In this document: positions 1 to 10,513 of the stretch, piece after piece
Position numbering within the stretch: position 1 is the stretch's first letter
Layout of the letters: every line of letters starts with the position of its first letter
Origin: Aeromonas veronii
Lineage (GTDB): Bacteria; Pseudomonadota; Gammaproteobacteria; Enterobacterales; Aeromonadaceae
NCBI GenBank assembly: GCA_041319085.1
Contig: CP101033.1
Coordinates: 3,188,501-3,252,500 of the forward strand
DNA length: 64,000 nt
Reading direction: 5' to 3'
Position numbers and translations under genes: made by a program
Notes under the pieces: generated by a model
Databases searched by the model: none
What the model was told of the DNA's origin: nothing
The model's input: the letters and a program-made list of their open reading frames with translations, nothing else

Positions 1-7
1 AGCAGAA

Positions 8-41
8 ATAAAAAAACCGGAGCCAAGGCTCCGGTTTTTTG
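8..41 (-). terminator. Rho-independent terminator of ompK
   Basis: The arms CCGGAGCC (17-24) and GGCTCCGG (27-34) pair around an AA turn. A-rich sequence on the left and a T6 run on the right make it work in both directions. It lies just beyond the ompK stop codon on the minus strand. Confidence 0.85.
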
Positions 42-55
42 TACCCCAAGTTTTA

Positions 56-913
56 TTAGAACTTGTAGGTAACAGAGAAGTAGTGACTGAAACCGGTAGT
101 CTTCAGGTGATTGGTTCCATCGAAAGAGTGACCATTATCGATACCGTAGATTTCGTTGAAGTACTTCAGACCGTAACCAACGGCGTAACGGTCGGAATGC
201 CAGTAGATACCGTGGAAGGTACCCAGGCCGTCGGAGTGAGTAGACTCTTTCATGCCCCAGGTGTAATCCAGATAACCTTGGTAGGAGACGAAGCTACCGT
301 TAGAGAAGGTGTAGAAGGGTTTAAACCAGTTCATGGAGAACTGTTGACCATTCCAACCTTCACCACCAGTGTATACTTTCTCACCTTTATCATTGATGAT
401 GCCTGATTCGTTGACATGGCGTTTGTACAGGTTCATGCCAACCTTGCCAAACCAAGGTACCTGTACGTCAGTACCCAGACCAACCATGGATTCAAACAAT
501 CCATGTGGGCCACCCACGCTAAACAGAGAGGCAACATAGACTTCTTGCACCGGACCAAAAGAGAGATCCTGGCCAGTCAGTGCATCCAGAGACACTCGCG
601 GTGCAAACTTCATGTAAAGGTTGTCACCATCGTGCTTGTCACTGTGCTTAGAGTCGAAAATATCGAAAACGTCGACATAACCATACAGATCAAAAATACC
701 GGAACGACCACCAAACTCCATCTCGAAATAAGTGTCGTTATAGCCGCCTTTTTCGTTGCTATAAGGCATCTGGTCAATGGTATGCATAACGTTGAACTGC
801 ATCCATTTGTAGTCATTCTTGTGGATATCACCGCTGTAGTCAGCAGCAAAGGCTGGGGTAGCGGCAGCAGCCAGCAGACCGGCAGCGATCAGAGTCTTGG
901 TAAATTTGGCCAT
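56..913 (-). CDS. ompK: Outer membrane channel OmpK, Tsx nucleoside-porin family
   Basis: A 285-residue outer-membrane beta-barrel of the Channel_Tsx family, which in relatives carries nucleosides across the outer membrane and in Vibrio serves as the phage receptor OmpK. The start at 913 (MAKFTK) is preferred to the longer frame because it gives a clean signal peptide ending AFA, followed by a mature ADYSGDIHKNDYKW start like Vibrio OmpK. FGGRSGIFDLYGYVDVFD, SFGPVQE, PWFGKVG and a C-terminal aromatic YKF typical of Bam substrates are visible. It is transcribed alone and ends at a strong terminator. Family assignment is firm; the actual substrate is inferred. Confidence 0.93.
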   Translation of the reverse strand: MAKFTKTLIAAGLLAAAATPAFAADYSGDIHKNDYKWMQFNVMHTIDQMPYSNEKGGYNDTYFEMEFGGRSGIFDLYGYVDVFDIFDSKHSDKHDGDNLYMKFAPRVSLDALTGQDLSFGPVQEVYVASLFSVGGPHGLFESMVGLGTDVQVPWFGKVGMNLYKRHVNESGIINDKGEKVYTGGEGWNGQQFSMNWFKPFYTFSNGSFVSYQGYLDYTWGMKESTHSDGLGTFHGIYWHSDRYAVGYGLKYFNEIYGIDNGHSFDGTNHLKTTGFSHYFSVTYKF

Positions 914-1069
914 TTTATTGGTCTCTTGTGCGTTAGTTGAGGTTTTCCGTAGCCTGCCCACAAGGAGCGAGAGGGATTCTAATCAAATAAAATTGGGGGT
1001 GAAACAACTTCTCGGGAACTTTATCCGGAAGTGTGAATCTAATCACCCCCGATTCTACGCAAACGCTTG
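914..1069 (-). promoter_or_regulatory. ompK upstream region with spaced inverted repeat
   Basis: The gap between ampG and ompK carries GGGGGTGA (995-1002) and TCACCCCC (1043-1050), a perfect 8-bp inverted repeat with centres 48 bp apart. Near-identical AATCTAATCA-like 10-mers lie at 975-984 and 1036-1045. This could be an operator pair for ompK; no regulator can be named from sequence. Confidence 0.3.
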
Positions 1070-2449
1070 CTATTTGTCAGCCGTTGAGAGCAACTCACGC
1101 CCTTTTCTGGCTACTAGCACAATCAACAACAACACCGGCAAGCCCAATAAACTGGTTCCGATAAAGAAGGCACTGTAGCCAATCTGCTCCACAACCTGCC
1201 CGGAAAAACCGGCCAGCAACTTGGGTAGCAGCAACATCACCGAGCTGAACAGGGCGTACTGGGTCGCCGAAAAAGCGACGTTGGTCAGGCTGGAGAGATA
1301 GGTCACGAAGGCCGCAGTAGCGATACCGGCACTGAGGTTATCGAGCGAGATGATCAGCGTCAGCAGCTCCAGGTTGTGACCAACCTGATTGAGCAGGGCA
1401 AACAGCAGGTTGGTGCTGGCGGTGAGCAGCGCCCCCAAAAACAGGATGCGCAGCGTGCCAAAGCGCATCACCAGCACGCCCCCCAGCGCAGCGCCCACCA
1501 GCGTCATGATGACGCCAAACACCTTGGTAATCGTCGCAACCTCGGTCTTGCTGAACTGCATATCCACATAGAAGCTGTTGGACATCACCCCCATCACCAC
1601 ATCGGCAACCCGATAGCAGGCGATAAGCAAAAGGATCAGCAGCGCCGATCTCCCATAGCGACGAAAGAAGTCAGCAAATGGACACCAGACCGCTTCGTAG
1701 CCCCAGGCTCCCGCACTCGCCAGCAGCGCAGGCCACCCTTTTTCCAGCAGCAGTGCCTTGCGTTCGGCCTGTTGTTTGCCCTGCCCGGCCAGATCGATAT
1801 CCGGCTCGTGGCAGAACAGCGTGGTGATGACCCCGAGTGACATCAGGCCCGCCATCACCAGATAGGTGACCTGCCAGCCACGATAGTCATAGCCGCTGTT
1901 GCTGCCAAACCAGGCCGCCAGCGCCAGCGCACCGGCACCCGCCATGATCATCGCCAGCCGGTAGCCGGTCATGTAGGAGGCCGCCATCGCCGCCTGCAGC
2001 CGCTCGGGGGCGGATTCGATACGATAGGCATCGATAACGATATCCTGCGTGGCCGAGGCAAAGGCCACCAGCAGGGCAAACAGCGCCAGTTGGGCCAGCT
2101 CGGTCTTGGGATCGCAGAACGCCATGCCGACCAGCGCGGCGGCAATCAGCAACTGGGAGAAGAACATCCAGCTGCGACGACGCCCCAGCAGCGTGGAGAG
2201 CAACGGCAGCGGCATGCGATCCACCAGCGGCGACCACAACCATTTAAAGCCATAGGCGAGCGCCACCCAGCTCATGTAGCCGATATCGGTCAGGCTGACA
2301 TCGGCCTCACGCAACCAGAATGAGAGGGTACCGAACACCAGCAGCAGCGGCAGACCCGATGAAAAACCCATGGCAAAGAGAATAAACACCCGAAATTCGA
2401 GATAGACGGCGAGGGACTCTCTCCAGCTTGGTTTGCGGATCATGTTCAA
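1070..2449 (-). CDS. ampG: AmpG muropeptide permease (MFS)
   Basis: A 459-residue inner-membrane MFS transporter that imports GlcNAc-anhydroMurNAc-peptides for cell-wall recycling, and so feeds AmpR-controlled beta-lactamase induction where ampR is present. The N-terminus has the AmpG signature FSSGLPLLLVFGTLSFWL, followed by KWLWSPLVDR and FASATQDIVIDAYRIE. About 12-14 hydrophobic segments are readable. It lies downstream of yajG and a PPIase on the same strand; yajG-ampG is also the enteric order. A hairpin at 2548-2575 separates it from the PPIase gene, so it may have its own promoter. Confidence 0.95.
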   Translation of the reverse strand: MNMIRKPSWRESLAVYLEFRVFILFAMGFSSGLPLLLVFGTLSFWLREADVSLTDIGYMSWVALAYGFKWLWSPLVDRMPLPLLSTLLGRRRSWMFFSQLLIAAALVGMAFCDPKTELAQLALFALLVAFASATQDIVIDAYRIESAPERLQAAMAASYMTGYRLAMIMAGAGALALAAWFGSNSGYDYRGWQVTYLVMAGLMSLGVITTLFCHEPDIDLAGQGKQQAERKALLLEKGWPALLASAGAWGYEAVWCPFADFFRRYGRSALLILLLIACYRVADVVMGVMSNSFYVDMQFSKTEVATITKVFGVIMTLVGAALGGVLVMRFGTLRILFLGALLTASTNLLFALLNQVGHNLELLTLIISLDNLSAGIATAAFVTYLSSLTNVAFSATQYALFSSVMLLLPKLLAGFSGQVVEQIGYSAFFIGTSLLGLPVLLLIVLVARKGRELLSTADK

Positions 2450-2547
2450 CTACCTGACGACGTTGGAAAAGTGCGTCATTTTGGCAGGTTGATGGCAGAT
2501 AGCCAAGGCAAGCAAAGCGATAGGCAAAAAGAAGTCCGGATAGAGAA

Positions 2548-2575
2548 AAGGCACATTCCAAGCGGGATGTGCCTT
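2548..2575 (-). terminator. Hairpin between PPIase gene and ampG
   Basis: AAGGCACAT (2548-2556) pairs with ATGTGCCTT (2567-2575), with three further pairs inside. A-rich sequence to the left becomes a U-rich tail on the minus transcript. Probably the terminator of the PPIase/yajG transcript. Confidence 0.6.
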
Positions 2576-2622
2576 GCATAGTGTGTGACGAGCGCGCGGT
2601 GACGAACCACGGATGGCGAGGG

Positions 2623-3213
2623 TTACTTACCCGCTTTCTTATCGACTTTCTTGTCCGCCGGGGTTTCTGCCAGCAATACCACCTTTTTCAGGATGATGGG
2701 GCTGGTCGGCACATCGTTGGCACGCAGAATGGGGCTGTAACCGGTCTGCACCTGAGCCAGCTTGTCCAGCACCTCCATCCCCTGCACCACCTGGCCGAAC
2801 ACGGTATAACCGGCGGCACCATTGGCGTTGAGGTTGTTGTTATCGACCAGATTGAAATAGAACTGGCGAGTGGCGCTGTCGACCGCCTGGGTACGGGCCA
2901 TGGCGATGGTGCCACGCTGGTTGGGTAGACCACCACGAGACTCGTTGACCACCGGCTCATAGGTAGGCAGTTGCTGGAACTGCTGGTTGTAGCCGCCCCC
3001 CTGTACCACGAAGTTCTGGATCACCCGATGGAAGATGCTGCCATCGTAGCTACCATCGGCCACGTAGCGCAGGAAGTTCTTTACCGTCTGCGGCGCCTGC
3101 TTGGACGCCAGCTCCACCACGATATTGCCGTGGTTGGTCTCCATTCTGACTTTCGGGCCCGCGAACGCCAGCGGGGTGATAAACATGACCAGCAACCAGA
3201 TTTTTTTCATCAT
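2623..3213 (-). CDS. ppiA: Periplasmic cyclophilin-type peptidyl-prolyl isomerase
   Basis: A 196-residue cyclophilin with an N-terminal signal peptide (MMKKIWLLVMFITPLAFA). The core carries FHRVIQNFVVQGG, RGTIAMAR and FYFNLVDN, the usual PpiA/PpiB active-site segments, and ends in a Lys-rich tail (DKKVDKKAGK). It catalyses proline cis-trans isomerisation in periplasmic proteins. Its ATG overlaps the TGA of yajG by one base, which points to translational coupling. The symbol ppiA is by family and periplasmic location; a paralogue is possible. Confidence 0.88.
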   Translation of the reverse strand: MMKKIWLLVMFITPLAFAGPKVRMETNHGNIVVELASKQAPQTVKNFLRYVADGSYDGSIFHRVIQNFVVQGGGYNQQFQQLPTYEPVVNESRGGLPNQRGTIAMARTQAVDSATRQFYFNLVDNNNLNANGAAGYTVFGQVVQGMEVLDKLAQVQTGYSPILRANDVPTSPIILKKVVLLAETPADKKVDKKAGK

Positions 3214-3800
3214 CAGACCCCTGCACCGTTCGGTTGACCTTTCAGATAACCGCGCAGCGCCTCGTCGGCCATGATCTGCTGCAGTGCGCTACCCAGTTGC
3301 AGGTTGAGGGTGGATTCCAGATCCGCCATGCTTGGCTCGCTCGGGCTCTCCTTGCTGGAGGACATGTTGAACTGCTTGGTCAGACGGTTGCCCTGAAAAT
3401 CGGCGATCACCTGCAGGCTGACGCGAGATTTGGTGACATAGGTAAAGGTCTTCTCTTCCACATTAACTGCGGCGTTGGAGATCACCAGCGTCAGGTTGGT
3501 GGTGCCACTGTTGCCCACCTCCAGGCCCTGGCTGCGCAGCCCTTCGGCCAACCGCTCGGCCATCAACAGATTAAGCGGACGCTCGCTATTGACCAGTACC
3601 GGCGCTTTCTCTTTATGTTTGATGGAGAAGACGTAGGCAGCCGCACGCTTGTCTACCCCTTCCATGGTGATGCGATTGCCAGAGTAGTATTGCTGGTTGG
3701 CGGGGATCACCTGCGGATTGAGCAGCGCCGTCTCCGGCCAATGAGTGGCACACCCGCCCAGCATCAGGGCGGCCAGCAGCAAGAGTGACTTTTTCATCAT
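3213..3800 (-). CDS. yajG: YajG family lipoprotein
   Basis: A 195-residue lipoprotein with a clear lipobox (LMLGGC, Cys at about residue 17), belonging to the YajG family found immediately upstream of ampG in enterics. Function is unknown; membrane anchoring and a role near cell-wall metabolism are inferred from position. Residues from about 55 onward form a mixed alpha/beta domain (VLVNSERPLNLLMAERLAEG, LTLVISNAAVNVEEKTF). It is coupled to the downstream PPIase by a one-base overlap. Confidence 0.85.
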   Translation of the reverse strand: MMKKSLLLLAALMLGGCATHWPETALLNPQVIPANQQYYSGNRITMEGVDKRAAAYVFSIKHKEKAPVLVNSERPLNLLMAERLAEGLRSQGLEVGNSGTTNLTLVISNAAVNVEEKTFTYVTKSRVSLQVIADFQGNRLTKQFNMSSSKESPSEPSMADLESTLNLQLGSALQQIMADEALRGYLKGQPNGAGV

Positions 3801-3815
3801 GGTTTTCCTTTGGCT

Positions 3816-4949
3816 TTAGCGTTTGATGGCTTTCAAAATAACGAATTTGCTGTTTGACGCAACGACTTGTGCGTTGGCAAACAAGCGCTTGAGTTTGTTG
3901 TGATAGTCCAGATGACGGTTGCCTACTATCCAGAGTTCCCCCCCCTGAGGCAACACCCGGTGCGCATCGCTGAACATCTGCCAGGCGATATGATCGGTGA
4001 TCGCCTGCAACTGATGGAAAGGAGGGTTGCAGAGGATCCGATCCGCCGAGCCGACCGCCACCCCGTCGAGACAGTTATTGACCATAAAGCGGGCGCGCGG
4101 CAGAGCATCGGGCAGGTTGTGCTCGACGTTGAGCCGGGCCGAGGCGACCGCCATATAGGATTCATCGATAAAGGTCACCTCCACCTCGCTGTCTTTGGCG
4201 AGCAGCGACAACCCCAGCACCCCGTTGCCACAGCCCAGATCGATCACCTTGCGGGCACTGTGGATGGGCAAGTTGTCCAGCATAAAGCGGGCACCGATAT
4301 CGAGACTGGTGCGCGAGAAGACATTGGCATGGTTGTGGATGAGCATGTCAGTTCCCTCCAGCGGCCACACGGTCGGGAAGGGATTGGCCAGCGCGGGACG
4401 CTCTGCCTGCGGCTCGCAGTGAATGAGACGCGCCTTTTTCCAGGCCAGCGAGGTACGAGTAGGCCCCAGATACTTCTCGAACAATTTAAGCGTAGAGGTA
4501 TGAATATCCTTCGCCTTGCCAGCAGCGATGACGCGGGTTGCCGGTGTCACCACCTCCCGCAGCGCCAACAGTTGCTGCTCCAGCAAAGCCTGATATTTGG
4601 ATACCTTAATCACCACCAGCTCAGGGGCATCGGGCAGCGGCGCCAGCGCATCCTGCAAGCGGATCCCGCCCGCATCCAGCCCGTTTTCGGCCAGATTGGC
4701 CAGGGTCGCCCGCTCGCTGATGTAGGAGTCGGTGACGCAGCAGGGGGAGTGCGGGTGCAGATAGGCGGCCAGCGCGCCAAAGTTGTCATTCATGATGATG
4801 ACGGGGCCCGCCTGCTCGAGGGTGGACTCCGCCAGGGTATTGATCAGATATTCGTCAGCCGCATCCCAGGCTTGCAGGGTCTCCTGACTCTGGCGCGGAT
4901 AGCGGTAGAGCGTGAGCTGGCAATGGGGAGTGTCGAGAAGGGTTTGCAT
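3816..4949 (-). CDS. rlmG: 23S rRNA (guanine-1835-N2) methyltransferase RlmG
   Basis: A 377-residue SAM-dependent methyltransferase that modifies G1835 of 23S rRNA. The N-terminal half is the degenerate methyltransferase-like RNA-binding domain (QAWDAADEYLINTLAE; ALREVVTPATRVIAAGKAKD). The C-terminal half has the SAM motif VIDLGCGNGVLGLSLL and the catalytic CNPPFHQ motif. The start at 4949 (MQTLLD) is chosen because the upstream 30 codons do not match RlmG length or sequence. It is divergent from bolA and upstream of yajG. Confidence 0.93.
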   Translation of the reverse strand: MQTLLDTPHCQLTLYRYPRQSQETLQAWDAADEYLINTLAESTLEQAGPVIIMNDNFGALAAYLHPHSPCCVTDSYISERATLANLAENGLDAGGIRLQDALAPLPDAPELVVIKVSKYQALLEQQLLALREVVTPATRVIAAGKAKDIHTSTLKLFEKYLGPTRTSLAWKKARLIHCEPQAERPALANPFPTVWPLEGTDMLIHNHANVFSRTSLDIGARFMLDNLPIHSARKVIDLGCGNGVLGLSLLAKDSEVEVTFIDESYMAVASARLNVEHNLPDALPRARFMVNNCLDGVAVGSADRILCNPPFHQLQAITDHIAWQMFSDAHRVLPQGGELWIVGNRHLDYHNKLKRLFANAQVVASNSKFVILKAIKR

Positions 4950-5153
4950 AGGAAGAGTCCAACCTCGGCTTGATTCGTGTATCCAGGCGCCAGGGGCGAC
5001 GCAAAGTGGCGCTATTCTAGCGAGGAGCAGGAATTTCACCAGTTCGATGCGTATTAAGAGGACAACTGACCGGTGATTTCCCCCTTACGGGGGCTTATTC
5101 CATCGCGCGACTGCCGATAGAATGGCCCGACATTCACTCTGGAAACCGATCCG

Positions 5154-5468
5154 ATGACCATCCAACAACTGATTGAAGCCAAGCTGACCGCCGCCCTCTC
5201 CCCCACCGTGCTGGAGGTGATCAACGAGAGCCACATGCACCGGGTGGAACCGGGCTCAGAGAGTCACTTCAAGGTGGTGATCGTCAGCGAGCAATTTGCA
5301 GGGCAGCGGCTGCTGGCCCGTCATCGGCAGGTCAATGCCGTGCTGGCCGACGAGCTGGCCGGCGCGATTCATGCACTGGCGCTGCATACCTACACAGAGC
5401 ACGAGTGGCAGGAAAAAGGCCACGCCCCGCGCACCCCGAGCTGCGTTGGCAAACCGTCACTCTCCTGA
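5154..5468 (+). CDS. bolA: BolA family iron-sulfur/stress regulator
   Basis: A 104-residue BolA. BolA partners monothiol glutaredoxins in Fe-S trafficking and acts as a transcription factor in stress morphology. The conserved core [23 protein letters not shown] and the following LADELAG are intact, with the invariant His of the Fe-S interface present. The bolA / yajG / ampG neighbourhood matches enterics. Confidence 0.93.
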   Translation: MTIQQLIEAKLTAALSPTVLEVINESHMHRVEPGSESHFKVVIVSEQFAGQRLLARHRQVNAVLADELAGAIHALALHTYTEHEWQEKGHAPRTPSCVGKPSLS

Positions 5469-5901
5469 GCCCCGCGCTCATCCTTGCATAGGCGCTCTGC
5501 ACACAAAAATCTAACAAACCACCCCTATACCCCCCCAAAAAAAACGACATCAATAGGGGTATTTTCAAACATTACAGGTTCTTCTTAACCGTCTACACCC
5601 AACAACAAATACCCCCATCGAGGTATCTAAATAAAAAACCTTTAAAACCACTACTTACAAGGGGTTCTGGCGTTATTCATTACAAGTTAATTTTGTGATG
5701 GCACGGGGGGTTTTGCCCATTTGGCATGGCAGAAAATGCACCTTAAGTGGTAAACTCTGCCACCTCTGAGTGAGCTTGCATGTTGAATAATTGTTGGGCC
5801 TGACCGTCTGGCGCAACCACAACATCAACACATTCAACCACCCGTCGTGATGTATTTCTCGGCGCTAACCAATCTCTCCCGTAACGGTAGTGCAATTGAG
5901 T
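5469..5901 (+). promoter_or_regulatory. bolA-nqrA intergenic region, nqr promoter zone
   Basis: This 433-bp AT-rich gap has no coding frame with a credible start. It holds a perfect 8-bp inverted repeat, ACCCCTAT (5521-5528) and ATAGGGGT (5553-5560), possibly the bolA terminator stem, and a short palindrome ATACC..GGTAT (5609-5626). The nqr operon promoter must lie here; its -35/-10 boxes cannot be fixed by eye. Confidence 0.4.
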
Positions 5902-7245
5902 ATGATTACAATCAAAAGAGGACTGGACATCCCCGTGCTGGGTGCGCCAGAGCAAGTAATCTACGATGGCCCCGCCATCACCCGTGTTGCGACACTGGGC
6001 GAGGAGTTTGTGGGGATGCGACCTACTATGTTCGTCAAAGTAGGTGATCGCGTCATCAAAGGTCAGGATCTTTTTGAAGACAAGAAGAATCCGGGCGTTA
6101 AATTCACAGCTCCTGCCACCGGTGTGGTTTCAGAAATCAACCGTGGTGCCAAACGTGTTCTCCAGTCCGTGGTCATCGACCTCGATGGCTCCGATGAACA
6201 GGTGACCTTTGAGCATTTTGCCTCTGCCGAGCTGGCCAAGCTCGAGCGCAGCAAGGTGCAAGAGATCCTGGTCGCATCAGGTCAGTGGACTGCGTTTCGT
6301 ACCCGTCCGTTCAGCAAAGTCCCCGCGGTAGGCTCCGCCCCGCGCGCCATCTTTGTGACGGCAATGGACACCAACCCGCTGGCAGCCAATAGCGATCTGA
6401 TCATCAAGGAACAGCCACAAGCCTTCCTCGATGGCTTGGCCGTATTGACCCGTCTGACCGACGGCACCGTTTACGTCTGTAAAGGGGAAGGCAGCCTGCC
6501 CCACTCTCCGCTGGCTCAGGTCAAGGAAGAGATCTTCGTTGGTCCGCACCCTGCCGGTCTGCCAGGTACCCATATCCACTTCCTGGATCCGGTCAGCAGC
6601 ACCAAGGTGCAGTGGCACATCAACTATCAGGACGTGATCGCATTCGGCAAGCTGTTCACCACCGGCCAGATTTGCACTGACAAGGTGATCGCGCTGGCAG
6701 GCCCGAACGTGCTCAAGCCGCGTCTGCTGCGTACCCGCATGGGTGCCTGCATCAGCCAGCTCACCAACAACGAGCTGCGCGCTGACGAAAACCGCGTCAT
6801 CTCCGGTTCTCTGCTGAGCGGTGCCAAGGCTGACGGTGTTCACGACTATCTGGGTCGCTACCACAATCAGGTTTGCGTACTGGGCGAAGGTCGCGAGAAA
6901 GAGTTCCTGGGCTGGATCAACCCCAGCGCCAACAAGTTCTCCATCACCCGCACCACCCTTTCTCATCTGATGAAGGGCAAGCTGATCAACTTCACCACCA
7001 CTACCAACGGTAGTGACCGTGCCATGGTGCCTATCGGCAACTATGAGCGGGTGATGCCACTCGACATCCTGCCGACCCTGCTGCTGCGGGACATGATCTC
7101 CGGCGATAGCGATGGTGCGCAAGCACTGGGCTGCCTGGAGCTGGATGAGGAAGATTTGGCGCTCTGTACTTTTGTCTGCCCCGGCAAGACAGAGTACGGC
7201 CCAGTCTTGCGTGAGTGCCTGACCAAGATTGAACTGGAAGGTTAA
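5902..7245 (+). CDS. nqrA: Na+-translocating NADH:quinone reductase subunit A
   Basis: A 447-residue peripheral subunit of the Na+-NQR complex, which oxidises NADH, reduces ubiquinone and exports Na+. The ATG at 5902 ([12 protein letters not shown]) matches the family start; an in-frame GTG 12 bases upstream is rejected. It carries the [19 protein letters not shown] lipoyl-like fold early and [11 protein letters not shown] later. First gene of an eight-gene plus-strand run. Confidence 0.96.
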   Translation: MITIKRGLDIPVLGAPEQVIYDGPAITRVATLGEEFVGMRPTMFVKVGDRVIKGQDLFEDKKNPGVKFTAPATGVVSEINRGAKRVLQSVVIDLDGSDEQVTFEHFASAELAKLERSKVQEILVASGQWTAFRTRPFSKVPAVGSAPRAIFVTAMDTNPLAANSDLIIKEQPQAFLDGLAVLTRLTDGTVYVCKGEGSLPHSPLAQVKEEIFVGPHPAGLPGTHIHFLDPVSSTKVQWHINYQDVIAFGKLFTTGQICTDKVIALAGPNVLKPRLLRTRMGACISQLTNNELRADENRVISGSLLSGAKADGVHDYLGRYHNQVCVLGEGREKEFLGWINPSANKFSITRTTLSHLMKGKLINFTTTTNGSDRAMVPIGNYERVMPLDILPTLLLRDMISGDSDGAQALGCLELDEEDLALCTFVCPGKTEYGPVLRECLTKIELEG

Positions 7246-7248
7246 GCG

Positions 7249-8478
7249 ATGAGTTTCAAGCAACTTCTTGAAAATATGGAACACCACTTCGAACCGGGTG
7301 GAAAGTACGCCAAGTACTACGCCCTGTTCGAAGCGGCGTACACCCTGTTCTACACCCCGGGTACCGTTACCCGCAACGCCTCCCACGTTCGTGATGCGCT
7401 CGATCTGAAGCGCATGATGATCATGGTGTGGCTGGCCGTGTTCCCGGCCATGTTCTGGGGCATGTTCAACGTGGGTAACCAGGCGATTGCCGCCATTGCC
7501 CACATGGGCTCGGCTGCGGGTGCCAGCAGCTGGCAATATGCGCTGGCCACCATGCTGGGCGCCTCCCTCGATCCGGCAGTTGCCGGTATCGGCAGCAAGA
7601 TGCTGATTGGCGCCACCCACTTCTTCCCGATCTACCTGACCGCGTTCCTGGTCGGTGGTTTCTGGGAAGTGCTGTTCGCCATGGTGCGCAAACACGAGAT
7701 TAACGAAGGCTTCTTCGTGACCTCCATTCTGTTTGCTCTGATCGTGCCGCCCGAGCTGCCCTTGTGGCAAGCTGCGCTGGGTATCACCTTCGGTGTGGTG
7801 ATGGCCAAAGAGGTGTTCGGTGGTACCGGCAAGAACTTCCTGAACCCGGCGCTGGCTGGTCGTGCGTTCCTGTTCTTCGCCTACCCGGGCCAGATCTCCG
7901 GTGACGCCGTATGGGTTGCCGTCGATGGCTACTCCGGTGCAACCGCGCTGAGCCAGTGGGCCCAAGGCGGCCAGATGGCGCTGATCAACGGTGCAACCGG
8001 CCAGGCTATCAGCTGGATGGACGCTTTCCTCGGCAACCTGCCGGGTTCCATCGGTGAAGTCTCTACCCTGATGATCCTGCTGGGTGCGGCCATGATCGTT
8101 TACATGCGCATCGCCTCCTGGCGCATCATCGCCGGTGTGATGATCGGTATGATCGCCACCTCCCTGCTGTTCAACGTCATCGGTTCCGACACCAACGCCA
8201 TGTTCAACATGCCGTGGCACTGGCATCTGGTACTGGGTGGCTTCGCCTTCGGTATGGCCTTCATGGCGACTGACCCTGTCTCCGCTGCCTTTACCAACAA
8301 GGGCAAGTGGTGGTATGGCGCCCTGATCGGCGTAATGGTCGTGCTGGTGCGCGTGGTCAACCCTGCGTTCCCGGAAGGCATGATGCTGGCCATTCTGTTT
8401 GCGAACCTGTTTGCCCCCCTGTTTGACCACTTCGTCGCTCAGGCAAACATCAAGCGGAGGATTGCTCGTGGCGTTTAA
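7249..8478 (+). CDS. nqrB: Na+-NQR subunit B
   Basis: A 409-residue membrane subunit of Na+-NQR that carries covalently bound FMN and contributes to the Na+ channel and quinone site. The flavinylation motif DGYSGAT is present, with the acceptor Thr at residue 232. About ten membrane helices are readable. The gene begins three bases after nqrA ends and overlaps nqrC by 11 bases. Confidence 0.97.
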   Translation: MSFKQLLENMEHHFEPGGKYAKYYALFEAAYTLFYTPGTVTRNASHVRDALDLKRMMIMVWLAVFPAMFWGMFNVGNQAIAAIAHMGSAAGASSWQYALATMLGASLDPAVAGIGSKMLIGATHFFPIYLTAFLVGGFWEVLFAMVRKHEINEGFFVTSILFALIVPPELPLWQAALGITFGVVMAKEVFGGTGKNFLNPALAGRAFLFFAYPGQISGDAVWVAVDGYSGATALSQWAQGGQMALINGATGQAISWMDAFLGNLPGSIGEVSTLMILLGAAMIVYMRIASWRIIAGVMIGMIATSLLFNVIGSDTNAMFNMPWHWHLVLGGFAFGMAFMATDPVSAAFTNKGKWWYGALIGVMVVLVRVVNPAFPEGMMLAILFANLFAPLFDHFVAQANIKRRIARGV

Positions 8479-9248
8479 TAAAGATTCAACCCTCGGCACC
8501 GTCAGCGTGGTCACCGGCCTCTGTCTGGCCTGTTCCATCGTGGTATCCGTTGCCGCTGTGGGCCTGCGTTCTACCCAGCAGGAAAACAAGGCGCTCGACA
8601 AGCAGAGCAACATTCTCGCCGTAGCCGGTGTGGATGTGAGCGAAGTGGCCAAGCGCGACCTTGCCAAACTGTATGGCGACAAGATCGAAGCCCGTCTGGT
8701 AGATCTGACCACCGGTGATTTTGTTGACGGCGATGCCGACAACTTCGACACCAAGCAGGCAGCCAAAGATCCGGCCCGCAGCATCCGTCTTGCCGCCGCT
8801 GACGACAAGGCCAGCCTGCGTCAGATCTCCAAGCAGATCCCGGTATTCTTCGCCAAGGATGCCGAAGGCAAGATCGACAGCATCATCCTGCCCATCTACG
8901 GTCAGGGTCTGTGGTCGACCATGTATGCCTTCGTCGCCGTCGCCGCTGATGGCCAGACCATCAAGGGCATCACCTACTACGACCACGGTGAAACCCCGGG
9001 CCTGGGTGGCGAGATCGAAAACCCGGCCTGGCAGGCGCTGTTCAAGGACAAGAAACTGTTCGACCAGAATGGCATGCCGGCGCTGCGCGTCATCAAGGGC
9101 CATGCTCCGGAAGGTTCCGAGCATGATATCGATGGCCTGTCCGGCGCTACCCTGACCGGTAACGGCGTACAGCATACCTTCGACTTCTGGATGGGTCCCA
9201 AGGGCTTCGGTCCTTTCCTTGCCAAGGTTCGTGCAGGAGAAATCAACA

Positions 9249-9256
<8 letters not shown>
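8468..9256 (+). CDS. nqrC: Na+-NQR subunit C
   Basis: A 262-residue subunit with one N-terminal membrane helix and a periplasmic domain carrying covalent FMN. The flavinylation motif DGLSGAT is present with the acceptor Thr at about residue 228. The GTG at 8468 (read as Met-AFNKDS) is chosen because it matches the Vibrio NqrC start (MASNNDS); the longer frame would lie wholly inside nqrB. The 11-base overlap with nqrB implies translational coupling. Confidence 0.95.
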
Positions 9257-9881
<625 letters not shown>

Positions 9882-9884
9882 GGT

Positions 9885-10481
9885 ATGGAACACTATCTGA
9901 GTCTGTTGATTAAATCGATCTTCATCGAAAACCTGGCACTCTCCTTCTTCCTGGGGATGTGTACCTTCCTGGCGGTGTCCAAGAAGGTAAAGACCTCCAT
10001 GGGTCTGGGTATTGCCGTTATTGTGGTGCAGACCATCGCGGTTCCTGCCAACAACCTGATCTACAACTACGTGCTTAAAGATGGCGCTCTGGTATCCGGT
10101 CTGGATCTGAGCTTCCTGAGCTTCATCACCTTCATCGGTGTGATTGCAGCACTGGTACAGATCCTGGAGATGGCGCTGGACAAGTACTTCCCGGCACTCT
10201 ACAACGCGCTGGGTATCTTCCTGCCGCTCATCACCGTGAACTGCGCCATCTTCGGTGGCGTCTCCTTCATGGTGCAGCGTGACTACAACTTCATGGAGTC
10301 TGTGGTCTACGGTGTGGGTTCAGGGGCAGGCTGGATGCTGGCGATCGTTGCGTTGGCAGGTATCCGCGAGAAGATGAAGTACTCCGATGTTCCACAAGGC
10401 CTGCGCGGTCTGGGCATCACCTTCATCACCGCCGGCCTGATGGCGCTGGGCTTCATGTCCTTCTCTGGTATCTCCCTGTAA
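9885..10481 (+). CDS. nqrE: Na+-NQR subunit E
   Basis: A 198-residue six-helix membrane subunit paired with NqrD. It starts [20 protein letters not shown], as in the family. The Cys-containing [11 protein letters not shown] segment is the partner of the Nqr[12 protein letters not shown] segment and probably supplies ligands to the membrane iron site. Three bases separate it from nqrD. Confidence 0.96.
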   Translation: MEHYLSLLIKSIFIENLALSFFLGMCTFLAVSKKVKTSMGLGIAVIVVQTIAVPANNLIYNYVLKDGALVSGLDLSFLSFITFIGVIAALVQILEMALDKYFPALYNALGIFLPLITVNCAIFGGVSFMVQRDYNFMESVVYGVGSGAGWMLAIVALAGIREKMKYSDVPQGLRGLGITFITAGLMALGFMSFSGISL

Positions 10482-10513
10482 TCGGCTTTCCTGCAATCAG
10501 AAAGGAACGATAG

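Noticed and set aside
6277..8808. 843-codon open frame antisense to nqrA/nqrB
   Set aside because: It is the mirror of GC-rich codon use in the nqr genes; its protein is low-complexity His/Gln/Arg-rich with no domain and no start signal.
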